Origin: Pseudomonas fulva 12-X
GTDB taxonomy: Bacteria > Pseudomonadota > Gammaproteobacteria > Pseudomonadales > Pseudomonadaceae
Direction of reading: 5' to 3'
DNA: 64,000 nt
NCBI RefSeq assembly: GCF_000213805.1
Contig: NC_015556.1
Coordinates: 1,922,001 to 1,986,000 of the forward strand
Shown: positions 47,257 to 53,839 of the stretch, piece by piece
Layout: the number at the start of each line of letters is the position of its first letter
How positions within the stretch are numbered: the first letter of the stretch is position 1
The notes under the pieces: model-generated
The model's database searches: none
Told to the model about the DNA's origin: nothing
What the model saw: only the letters and a program-made list of their open reading frames with translations
Position numbers and translations under genes: made by a program

Positions 47257-47294
47257 CGCCCTCTACGGCATTTACATGCCGTAGAGGGCGTTTT
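47257..47294 (+). terminator. terminator of the RND operon
   Basis: CGCCCTCTACGGCAT (47257-47271) and ATGCCGTAGAGGGCG (47276-47290) form a perfect 15-bp stem with loop TTAC, followed by TTTT. It isolates the operon from the cassette array. Confidence 0.88.
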
Positions 47295-47498
47295 GCTACT
47301 GCGCGCAAAGTAGGACTGATTTTTATAGGGCAGTGATGGTTGTGAAGGTGCGGAATTCAGGCGAATACGGTGGGCATCTCGCTGTAGCTTGATAAACTGC
47401 TGATTGATATGGAATTTAAATTTTGCGGACACGTGTGTGGGGCACGCTTATACAGAACGCTTTACTATTGCGTTAACGCAGAGTTCTGTCTAATCACT

Positions 47499-47505
47499 GT
47501 TAGGC
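47499..47505 (+). other. left boundary recombination core of the cassette array (attI-like or half attC)
   Basis: GTTAGGC matches the GTTRRRY core of integron recombination sites and lies six bases before the first cassette gene. No partner GCCTAAC box is found upstream back to the RND terminator, so it is either an attI-type site that has lost its integrase or the right half of a truncated attC. The 200 bases before it are non-coding. Confidence 0.55.
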
Positions 47506-47510
47506 TAAAA

Positions 47511-47897
47511 ATGAGTCTCGAGATTAACCTTGAAGCCGATGAGCGACTTTTAATAACCACTGTCTCTACGACATTGAGCGAACTCAGCGCACTGGATACA
47601 GACAATGACGACCATACGGTGGAAGGAATTTTCGAGTCCGGATTATCAGTGAGCGCCGCATGCGAACTAAATGACCATACGCTATACGCAGAAGACACTA
47701 AAGACATGAACTTCCCTGTGGCCATTCGCTGTTACATGCGAATAAAAGGGCCGGAGCCAGAAGGTTTTTCTGCACTTGGTGATTTAGAGCGTTTTGTAAA
47801 ACTCCTTACAGCCAAAACCGATGCTAATTTTGTGGTTTCATTCCAGTACGAATCAACGTTGTATTGGAGAAATAGTGATGGTTTGCAGACTGCCTAA
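47511..47897 (+). CDS. cassette gene 1, hypothetical (128 aa)
   Basis: ATG 47511, just inside the left cassette boundary, encodes a soluble acidic 128-aa protein without recognised motifs. The stop codon lies within the GCCTAAC box of attC1, a normal cassette arrangement. The open frame can be extended to 47409, but this would cross the recombination core. Base composition is clearly lower in GC than the flanking genes, consistent with transfer. Confidence 0.7.
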   Translation: MSLEINLEADERLLITTVSTTLSELSALDTDNDDHTVEGIFESGLSVSAACELNDHTLYAEDTKDMNFPVAIRCYMRIKGPEPEGFSALGDLERFVKLLTAKTDANFVVSFQYESTLYWRNSDGLQTA

Positions 47898-47967
47898 CTA
47901 GCGGATCAAAACGTTCGCTTCGCTCACAGGGACGGGCTAAAGCCCGCCCCTTAACCAAACGTTAGGC
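47892..47967. repeat. attC site 1
   Basis: GCCTAAC (47892-47898) and GTTAGGC (47961-47967) are exact complements at the ends of a 76-base imperfect palindrome. Inside are TTCGCTTCGCTC, the hairpin GGGCTAAAGCCC and TTAACCAAACG before the right core, matching Pseudomonas-type attC sites. Confidence 0.88.
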
Positions 47968-47977
47968 AAGCAGAGAA

Positions 47978-48439
47978 ATGGAAAACGCATTAATATTTTT
48001 AGAGAATTATTGGCTCGAAGCTATTGGCCTGATTGCGTCGCTGTTTGGGATATATGAGTTTATAAAAATAAGAGCAAGCAAGAAAAGAATTCCGGCTTAC
48101 AGCGGGGCTCTTGATGAGAATTTTGCCAAATTCGTCTACAAAAATGAAAGCTCTGTGTTTCTTCTTGAGGCGTTCCTTGATGAAGAGAAAAGCAGGGAGC
48201 TAGCGAATTGGATACAGGAAAATAATTCAGAGCAGACTATTTGGTTTGGCGTCGCTCATGACGAATCTGGAACTGAGTTTGGCTTTTTCAAAGACGACCC
48301 TGAAATCCACTGGAATACTCGTTTTTGGGACAGTATTCATACAAAAGGCTATTTCAAAGTTCATAGCATACAAGGCCCTTATCAAGGCTGGATGTCGGTC
48401 ACTTTGAGAGGGGTTGGCAAGGAACATATAAATGCCTAA
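47978..48439 (+). CDS. cassette gene 2, hypothetical membrane-anchored protein (153 aa)
   Basis: N-terminal hydrophobic helix (about 12-31, YWLEAIGLIASLFGIYEFI) followed by a soluble domain rich in aromatic and acidic residues (EIHWNTRFWDSI, GPYQGWMSVTLRG). It begins 10 bases after the attC1 right core and ends in the left box of attC2. It is AT-rich. I do not recognise a family. Confidence 0.7.
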   Translation: MENALIFLENYWLEAIGLIASLFGIYEFIKIRASKKRIPAYSGALDENFAKFVYKNESSVFLLEAFLDEEKSRELANWIQENNSEQTIWFGVAHDESGTEFGFFKDDPEIHWNTRFWDSIHTKGYFKVHSIQGPYQGWMSVTLRGVGKEHINA

Positions 48440-48571
48440 CAAGTGGTTCAAATCGGAAAAGGCGATAGATTTATTTATGGCACAGTGCTGTTGGTCTAAA
48501 ATAAATCTGTCCCCTTATCGTCGGTCCCTTTATCGTCTTGTCCCTTACCGTCTTTTAACCAAACGTTAGGC
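48434..48571. repeat. attC site 2 (long, 138 bp)
   Basis: GCCTAAC (48434-48440), AAGTGGTTCAAATCG and TTAACCAAACGTTAGGC (48555-48571) are the same arms as in the other sites. TGGTTCAA pairs with TTAACCA leaving the extra C expected as an extrahelical base. The loop region is enlarged and contains its own inverted repeat, GATTTATTT-type (48466-) against AAATAAATC (48499-). Confidence 0.85.
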
Positions 48572-48578
48572 ATTCATA

Positions 48579-48944
48579 ATGGAAGAATCACCATTCCGGG
48601 AAGTGTGGATCGAGATCCCGGACGGCCAGTCCATGTGCGCACTTATCAACGGTGAGTGGGGATGGTTGATGTACCTAAGGTATAACGGGGACGCGGGCTT
48701 TAGCTCACGCAGCACTAATTATAAAGGGCCGACAGAATCAACTATTGAATATCGGCTTAATAATGGTCAGCACGACGAGTACCCAGCATCGTGGGCTTAC
48801 CCTGTTGATGTAATTGAGCGCGCACTGCATTTTTTCCAAGCGCAGCAAACGCCACCCGCGTTTATTCATTGGCACAATGATTCAGAAGATGGCGTTGAAT
48901 TGGAATACAAAAAGCTAACAGCCAACTATAACTATATAGCCTGA
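48579..48944 (+). CDS. cassette gene 3, Imm1-like immunity protein
   Basis: 121-aa protein beginning MEESPFREVWIEI. It resembles the Imm1 immunity family by layout: a GWLMYLRY strand, a YRLNNGQHDEYP segment, then VIERALHFFQAQQTPPAFIHW with an acidic tail. Imm1 proteins neutralise secreted polymorphic or CDI toxins. No toxin gene is next to it, so it may be an orphan immunity gene carried as a cassette. The family call is by eye. It ends within attC3. Confidence 0.55.
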   Translation: MEESPFREVWIEIPDGQSMCALINGEWGWLMYLRYNGDAGFSSRSTNYKGPTESTIEYRLNNGQHDEYPASWAYPVDVIERALHFFQAQQTPPAFIHWHNDSEDGVELEYKKLTANYNYIA

Positions 48945-49013
48945 CAAGTGGTTCAAATCGTTCGCTTCTTTCAAGGGACGGGCTAAATCCCGCCCTTTAA
49001 CCAAACGTTAGGG
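48939..49013. repeat. attC site 3
   Basis: GCCTGAC (48939-48945, one base from RYYYAAC), AAGTGGTTCAAATCG, hairpin GGGCTAAATCCC, and TTAACCAAACGTTAGGG ending 49013 (GTTAGGG instead of GTTAGGC). It is 75 bases long and slightly degenerate at both outer boxes. Confidence 0.82.
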
Positions 49014-49021
49014 TAATGCTC

Positions 49022-49228
49022 ATGACCCTTGATTGCCCAAGGTGTCAGCAAGGACACATAAGGCCAATGCGCATCATAAGTACGCAAGAATTAATTTGGG
49101 TTTGTGAAGAATGCGAAGCAAGCTGGGTAAGTCAAAACGCCATTAGTAAAAATAGTTTTGAGGACTACGGAACAGTAATGGAATCAAAGGGGCTAAAGCC
49201 TCTTTGGTCTGAACTGGAGCCACAATAA
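49022..49228 (+). CDS. cassette gene 4, small zinc-ribbon-like protein (68 aa)
   Basis: Short protein with CPRC near the N-terminus and CEEC about 20 residues later (WVCEECEASW), a two-pair pattern typical of small zinc ribbons. ATG 49022 is used; ATG 49016 gives two more residues. It starts 8 bases after attC3. The function is unknown. Confidence 0.65.
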   Translation: MTLDCPRCQQGHIRPMRIISTQELIWVCEECEASWVSQNAISKNSFEDYGTVMESKGLKPLWSELEPQ

Positions 49229-49241
49229 CAAGTAGCGCTTT

Positions 49242-49310
49242 ACCTCTAACAAGTCGCTCACTTCGTTCGCTGAGACGGACTAAAGCCCGCCTTGTAATCA
49301 AACATTAGGT
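49242..49310. repeat. attC site 4 (degenerate)
   Basis: Left box ACCTCTAAC (ending 49250), AAGTCGCTCACTTCGTTCGC, hairpin GGACTAAAGCCCGCC and right arm AATCAAACATTAGGT ending 49310. The right core reads ATTAGGT, so the invariant first G of GTT is lost and the site may be inactive. Confidence 0.65.
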
Positions 49311-49320
49311 GAAATGATAA

Positions 49321-49674
49321 ATGGCTGTCGGATACGAACTCGTAAATTTCACTCGTCGCGAGGTGCTCACATTCACGCACATACCGGCGTCCACGAAATT
49401 AGAGCTTGCAGGCAATGCTGTAGCAGCAGCGATGAGCACCTGGTTCATGCTGGAATATGCAGGCGATCAGATGGCATTTGTGTCGGACACTTACGGAGAA
49501 TGGCCATTTCCCGGCGGAAGCTCGTCTGATGTTGCGTCCTATGTGGACGTTACCGATCGAGTAGTAGCTGAGTTGGTCGGTGCCGGTATTCTCAAAGATC
49601 TTGGGCGGAAGTACTACTCCGATGACCTGACCGAATATACGAGAGTCTTAGAGAATGTCTGGTTGCAGAGCTAA
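49321..49674 (+). CDS. cassette gene 5, hypothetical (117 aa)
   Basis: Soluble 117-aa protein starting MAVGYELVNFTRREV, with a GEWPFPGGSSSDVASYVDVTDRV-like middle and C-terminal helices. No family is recognised. It starts 11 bases after attC4. The region after its stop (49675-49728) contains ATCTAAC (49681-49687) and AATTCGTCCAAG, the left half of a different attC type, without a right half. Confidence 0.65.
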   Translation: MAVGYELVNFTRREVLTFTHIPASTKLELAGNAVAAAMSTWFMLEYAGDQMAFVSDTYGEWPFPGGSSSDVASYVDVTDRVVAELVGAGILKDLGRKYYSDDLTEYTRVLENVWLQS

Positions 49675-49680
49675 CACCCC

Positions 49681-49728
49681 ATCTAACAATTCGTCCAAGT
49701 CCTGTTCTCGATTAAATTCAACGAAGTC
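49681..49728. repeat. truncated attC-like left half between cassettes 5 and 6
   Basis: ATCTAAC followed by AATTCGTCCAAGTCC fits the left arm of a non-Pseudomonas attC type. No GTTRRRY core follows before the next ATG at 49729, so only half of a site remains. Confidence 0.4.
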
Positions 49729-49989
49729 ATGCCAAACATATTTGACTCAGCTGACATAAAAGAAACCCACAAATATTCCATTCGGCACCGCGGCGAGCTC
49801 AAAAATAGCGAGACCTGTGGCTGCTTTTATTGTCTTGATATTTTTGACTACAAAAACATCGAAGACTGGATCGGTGATGGAGATACTGCTTTATGCCCCA
49901 GTTGCGGAATTGATTCGGTAATTGGGTCTGTTTCTGGCTTTCAGATTAACCGCGAATTTCTTTCTGCCATGAAGAAACATTGGTTCTAG
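49729..49989 (+). CDS. cassette gene 6, small CxxC protein (86 aa)
   Basis: 86-aa cytoplasmic protein with CGCFYC and CPSC (about residues 30-35 and 62-65), probably a zinc ribbon. It resembles a family of small bacterial cytoplasmic proteins of unknown function that I recall from enterobacteria. It is the last gene of the array and ends before attC5. Confidence 0.65.
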   Translation: MPNIFDSADIKETHKYSIRHRGELKNSETCGCFYCLDIFDYKNIEDWIGDGDTALCPSCGIDSVIGSVSGFQINREFLSAMKKHWF

Positions 49990-50004
49990 CTATGGCGCAA
50001 AGCG

Positions 50005-50077
50005 AGCAATTGGCTCCAAATCGTTCGCTTCCCTCGCTGGGACGGGCTAAAGCCCGCCTTTTAACCAAACGTTATGT
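50005..50077. repeat. attC site 5 (degenerate left arm), right end of the array
   Basis: TTGGCTCCAAATCGTTCGCT, hairpin GGGCTAAAGCCC (50043-50054) and TTAACCAAACGTTATGT ending 50077. The right core is GTTATGT. No clear RYYYAAC left box pairs with it. Chromosomal single-copy DNA (terminator and lysE) follows. Confidence 0.7.
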
Positions 50078-50105
50078 GGACCCATTGAGATGATCGGTAA
50101 ATGGA

Positions 50106-50128
50106 AAACCGCGGCCTAGCCGCGGTTT
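50106..50128. terminator. hairpin terminator at the array/lysE boundary
   Basis: AAACCGCGGC (50106-50115) and GCCGCGGTTT (50119-50128) with loop CTA, flanked by A and T residues. It could end transcription coming from the cassettes. Confidence 0.7.
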
Positions 50129-50215
50129 CCGTTTCAGAGCATGCAAATTTTCTTCAATACGCCCGAACTGGTGCTGCGTAACGTGCCTCACTCGATCAGC
50201 AGTGAGGTAGGCGTG

Positions 50216-50806
50216 ATGATGAGTTTGTATTTGTCCATGGCAGCGTTCGCGCTGGCCGCTTCCATTTCTCCCGGGCCGGTCAATCTGGTGTCGCTGAGCG
50301 CGGGGGCTCGCCATGGCTTGCGGGTGGCGATGCGGCATGTTGCTGGGGCGACCCTGGGCTTTACGTTGCTGCTGGTGCTGATCGGCCTGGGGCTGCATCA
50401 GTTGCTGGTGCTGTTGCCCTGGTTGACGGCGGCGATCCAGTGGGCTGGCGTGGCCTTTCTGCTGTATCTGGCCTGGCGCTTGGCTATCGATAACGGCGCG
50501 TTGCACAGCACTGAAGGTGGGGCGGTTGCGTCCTTTGCTGGCGGTGCGCTGATGCAGTGGCTTAACCCCAAGGCGTGGTTGGCAGCGATTGCCGGCACGG
50601 GTGCCTTTGCCGCCGATGGTGATGCGGGGCGGGTTTGGTTGTTTGCGGCAATCTACTGCGTGGTCTGTTATTTGTCGCTGGCTTGCTGGGCTATCGCCGG
50701 GACTTGTTTGCAGCCTTACCTGCAGGCGCCGCAGCGGGTGAGGGTTTTCAATCGGGTGCTGGCGGGGTTGCTGGTGGTTAGTGCGGGGTATTTGGTGTTG
50801 GCGTAA
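50216..50806 (+). CDS. LysE family translocator
   Basis: 196-aa inner-membrane exporter of the LysE/RhtB group: about six hydrophobic helices, the N-terminal ASISPGPVNLVSLSAGARHG signature and the mid-protein NPKAWLA motif. It probably exports an amino acid or derivative. ATG 50216 is chosen with GAGG (50204-50207) 8 bases upstream; ATG 50219 or a longer form from 50141 are alternatives. The AraC gene downstream on the other strand may be its regulator. Confidence 0.85.
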   Translation: MMSLYLSMAAFALAASISPGPVNLVSLSAGARHGLRVAMRHVAGATLGFTLLLVLIGLGLHQLLVLLPWLTAAIQWAGVAFLLYLAWRLAIDNGALHSTEGGAVASFAGGALMQWLNPKAWLAAIAGTGAFAADGDAGRVWLFAAIYCVVCYLSLACWAIAGTCLQPYLQAPQRVRVFNRVLAGLLVVSAGYLVLA

Positions 50807-50814
50807 GCCAGTTA

Positions 50815-51229
50815 AAGACTGTTCACGATCTCTATGTTCGTGAAGCTGCAACTACAAGGCGGAAACGGACTTTCACCCGTGGGAGAGGCTTTAGCCTCGA
50901 GTTTTTTATTCAGGCAAACAAAGAGCTCGGGGCTAAAGCCCCTCCCACGAGATCGCGAACAGTACGGTAGGGCGTACTCGCGAAGCAGTACGCCGTTGCG
51001 GCGGTGTCAGGATCGACATGAATTGGCGGACTGTTCGCTTCGCTCCTGAGTCCGCCCTACGAGCTGAGCGCGCAAACAACTCGGTAATTCTGGTGGAGTC
51101 ATTGTGGGCCCCAGCCCATGACCGTGATTTTTCGCGGGCATGGCCCGCTCCCACAGTGAGAGCGCGCGCGTCCGCTGCGACCACTTAACGGCGGCCAAGA
51201 TCGACGAACCTGAGCTGAAAGATTATTAG
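50815..51229. repeat. composite REP/MITE-like repeat, copy 3, rearranged
   Basis: Starts with AAAGACTGTTCACGATCTCT and ends with AATATTCTAAG-like GAGCTGAAAGATTATTAGG, corresponding to the ends of copies 1 and 2. It contains two inverted REPs around GTGGGAGAGGCTTTAGCCTC (50880-50899) and GGCTAAAGCCCCTCCCAC (50932-50949), another hairpin at 51026-51057, and an inverted REP core at 51131-51155. It fills most of the 562-base lysE/araC spacer (50807-51368). Confidence 0.65.
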
Positions 51230-51254
51230 GCGGACCCTAAAGCGCCACAGAGCC

Positions 51255-51338
51255 GTAGCCCGTGGTTGAGCGTAGCGATACCCGGGGCACCTTCGCGCGA
51301 GTGATTCCTGGGTATCGCTGCGCTTAACGCCAGGCTAC
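51255..51338. repeat. long dispersed hairpin
   Basis: GTAGCCCGTGGTTGAGCG continuing to 51283 pairs imperfectly with 51310-51338 (GGGTATCGCTGCGCTTAAC onward). Arms are about 29 bases and the loop 26. It lies between repeat copy 3 and the end of the araC gene and may also act as its terminator. Confidence 0.6.
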
Positions 51339-51368
51339 CGGCCTGGGTCAGGCTACGGGTGGTCGTCG

Positions 51369-52187
51369 TTAGCCGCGGTATTGGCCGGGGGTGGCGGCGA
51401 GGAGTTGTTTGAAGGTGCGCTGGAAGTGTGCCTGGTCGGCGAAGCCGGCTTCTTGGGCGACTTCGGCCAGGGCTGCGCCGCTTTTCAGGCGCGCGTGGGC
51501 GAACTGGATGCGGCGGTTGAGCAGGTAGGCGTGGGGCGTCAGGCCATAGCGTTGTTTGAAGCCGCGGATCAATTGCGACGGAGACAGTTGCGCCGCTTCG
51601 CACAGGGTATCGAGACGTAGCGGCTCGCCGCAGTGCTGCTCGATCAGCTCGGCGGCCAGTTCCAGGCGCGGGTTCAGGCTGTCGTCACGCTCGCCTTCAA
51701 GTACCAGCCGCTGCAACGCCAGGCTGAAGAATGCTTCGGCTTGGGTGCGCTTCTCGGCGGTGCTGGCCGATGGATCGAGCAGGCTGCGCCGCAATGCCAG
51801 CAGGCCCTGGTACAGCTCGGCATCGTCGCTGGCGATGGAGGCGAAGCGCTGGAAAGCGGGTGTGTCGGTAAAGCCCCGGGCATGCTGCAGCTCGCCCAGC
51901 CACTGCGGGTCGACGTAGCACATCAGATATGACCAGGGCTCGCCGTCGATGGGGTTGCAGGCGTGCACATCGCCGGGGTTCATCAGCACCACAGTGCCCT
52001 GGCTCACCTGACGATCCACCTCGCGGTTGCTGTAGGTGCTTTGGCCGCTGGTGATCGCGCCGATGGAAAAGAACGCGTGGCTGTGCCGTCCGTAGCAGAC
52101 CTGGCGGCCATCCTCGATGGAGCGCAGCTCGATAAAGGGCAGGGCGGCGTCGCGCCAGAACTGGGGGCAAGCGGGGCGAGCGTCCAT
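51369..52187 (-). CDS. AraC family regulator with cupin N-terminal domain
   Basis: 272-aa regulator: cupin-like sensor domain (about 20-110, HSHAFFSIGAITSG and VLMNPGDVHACNP) and C-terminal AraC DNA-binding pair (about 175-270, LCEAAQLSPSQLIRGFKQRYG and EVAQEAGFADQAHFQRTFKQ). Such proteins commonly stand next to LysE exporters and regulate them. Its ATG (52187) is only 11 bases after the batD stop, so it may be partly cotranscribed with the bat operon. Confidence 0.88.
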   Translation of the reverse strand: MDARPACPQFWRDAALPFIELRSIEDGRQVCYGRHSHAFFSIGAITSGQSTYSNREVDRQVSQGTVVLMNPGDVHACNPIDGEPWSYLMCYVDPQWLGELQHARGFTDTPAFQRFASIASDDAELYQGLLALRRSLLDPSASTAEKRTQAEAFFSLALQRLVLEGERDDSLNPRLELAAELIEQHCGEPLRLDTLCEAAQLSPSQLIRGFKQRYGLTPHAYLLNRRIQFAHARLKSGAALAEVAQEAGFADQAHFQRTFKQLLAATPGQYRG

Positions 52188-52198
52188 GCAGTCTCCGT

Positions 52199-53839
52199 TC
52201 AGCGCGGGTAGAGCGGCGGCAGCTGGCCGCCGTCCTGGCCGTTGTCCTGGGTTTTCTCCGCCGCCGGCAGTTCGCCGATAGCCTGCCACAACTGCTTGCC
52301 TTGCCAATGCTGGCCGGCTTCGCTGTACAGCGCGCCGTTGAGGCCGTCCAGCGCGTCGGACAGCGGCGCGAAGCGCGCGGCCATGTCGGCAAGGGTTTCC
52401 GGTTGCTGGCGCGCCCAGGCGTCGAGGGCCTGGCGGGTGGCCTGGCTGTCGTTGGCCAGGCAGGCGCGCTTGAGGTCGTCGAGCAGGGTGCGCGGGCTGG
52501 GCCCGACTTGTGCGCTGCGCTGCACGGCCGGCTGGCTGCGCGCGTGCCACCAGAGGCCGAAGCCGAGCAGGGTGGTCAGCGCCAGCAGCACGGTGCTCAG
52601 CTGCCAGGGCCACAGCAATACGTCGCTGGCGTCGCTCTCGCGCGGGCGGGTTTCCACCGGTTGCTCGACGCTCAGTGCCGGGTCGGCGGCCACTTTCAGA
52701 GTGCGCGCCGGCAAACTGCTGTGCTCCAGGCGATCCTCGTGGGTGTTCCACCACACCAGGTCCACCGCCGGCAGCTCCAGATTGCCGGCCTTGCTGGCGA
52801 CCAGCGCCTCGCGCTCTTCACGGCTACCGATCACACCGCGGTCGCTGCTCTCGTTGGTCAGCTGCGGCTGATCGGGGTAGCGGCGCAGACCTTCCACCTC
52901 GGTGGCCGGCAATGGCGGCAGCTGGGCGCTGGACAGCCCGTCGGCCTTGAGCATCAGGCTGCGGGTCAGCGAATCACCGACCTTGATTTCGCCCGGCTCC
53001 GGGCTCCAGGCTTCGGCCAGGCTCAGGGCGCGGGCCGGCAGCCAGGGCGCATCGGCCGGGTAGTCGGCGGGCTTGGCCTTGACCGTCAGCGGGATCTCCG
53101 GGGAGCGCACGCGGGTGACCTTGCCCGGGCGCGGGCCGAACGGCGTGTAGCCGTTGCGGCTGCTGCGGTCGGCCAGGGTGGCGCTGAACACCTGGCTGGG
53201 GATGGTCAGCTGGCCGCTCTTCTGCGGGAAGATGGCGTAGCGCAGCTCGATCACGCCGTGGCGCACGCCGCCGATGTCCTGCTCGTAAGTGCGTGGCTCG
53301 CCGAGGGATTCGACCCGCGCATCGGGGATTTCCAGCTGGGTGAGGCTGCTGTCGTCGTACAGCGACACCGAGTGGTAGATGCGCAGGGTCAGCACGCTCT
53401 GCGCCTGCACGTAGACGCTCTCGTGATCCAGGCTGGCGTCGATGAAGATCGGCGCCATCTGCTCGTCGCTGTTCTGGCTGGTGGCCTCTACCACATGCAG
53501 GCTGACCGGTTGGCTCTGGGCGTCGCCCAGGCGCAGCGGCGGAATCACCACGAAGCCGCTGTGGCGCGGTTTGAGGGTGACGATCCAGCGGGTGCTGGCG
53601 CGCGCCTGGCCTTCCAGGCTGGTCAGGCGGTTGACCTGGCGTGTACCGAGCACATCGAACAGCTCGTTGAGTGGCGTGAGGTCGGGTTTGCCGAATTCGG
53701 TGGCGTCCGTGGATTCGAGGGTCAGGTCGAGGCTTTCGCCCAGGTTCAGCCGGCTGCGGTCGACGCTGGCGGTAAAGTCTTGCGCGCTGGCCTGCCATGC
53801 CAGCAAACAGAAGAGCAGGGTGCAGAGCAGGCGGGTCAT
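52199..53839 (-). CDS. batD: BatD-like protein
   Basis: 546-aa exported and membrane-anchored protein: signal peptide (WQASA|QDF), a long periplasmic beta-rich region of about 380 aa, one TM helix (about 415-435, LLWPWQLSTVLLALTTLLGFG) and a helical cytoplasmic tail. BatD proteins accompany MoxR/VWA systems and are linked to envelope-stress tolerance. Last gene of the MoxR - Bat operon. It overlaps batB/C by 4 bases. Confidence 0.85.
   Translation of the reverse strand: MTRLLCTLLFCLLAWQASAQDFTASVDRSRLNLGESLDLTLESTDATEFGKPDLTPLNELFDVLGTRQVNRLTSLEGQARASTRWIVTLKPRHSGFVVIPPLRLGDAQSQPVSLHVVEATSQNSDEQMAPIFIDASLDHESVYVQAQSVLTLRIYHSVSLYDDSSLTQLEIPDARVESLGEPRTYEQDIGGVRHGVIELRYAIFPQKSGQLTIPSQVFSATLADRSSRNGYTPFGPRPGKVTRVRSPEIPLTVKAKPADYPADAPWLPARALSLAEAWSPEPGEIKVGDSLTRSLMLKADGLSSAQLPPLPATEVEGLRRYPDQPQLTNESSDRGVIGSREEREALVASKAGNLELPAVDLVWWNTHEDRLEHSSLPARTLKVAADPALSVEQPVETRPRESDASDVLLWPWQLSTVLLALTTLLGFGLWWHARSQPAVQRSAQVGPSPRTLLDDLKRACLANDSQATRQALDAWARQQPETLADMAARFAPLSDALDGLNGALYSEAGQHWQGKQLWQAIGELPAAEKTQDNGQDGGQLPPLYPR

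Noticed and set aside
47291..47498. Possible integrase gene or remnant left of the cassette array
   Set aside because: All frames were read; there is no stretch resembling a tyrosine recombinase and the space is only about 200 bases.
47409..47510. N-terminal extension of cassette gene 1
   Set aside because: It would cross the GTTAGGC recombination core; ATG 47511 just inside the cassette is the normal arrangement.
50815..51368. CRISPR array in the repeat-rich spacer before araC
   Set aside because: The repeats are palindromic REPs of unequal spacing and alternating orientation, not regular direct repeats with spacers, and no cas genes are present.
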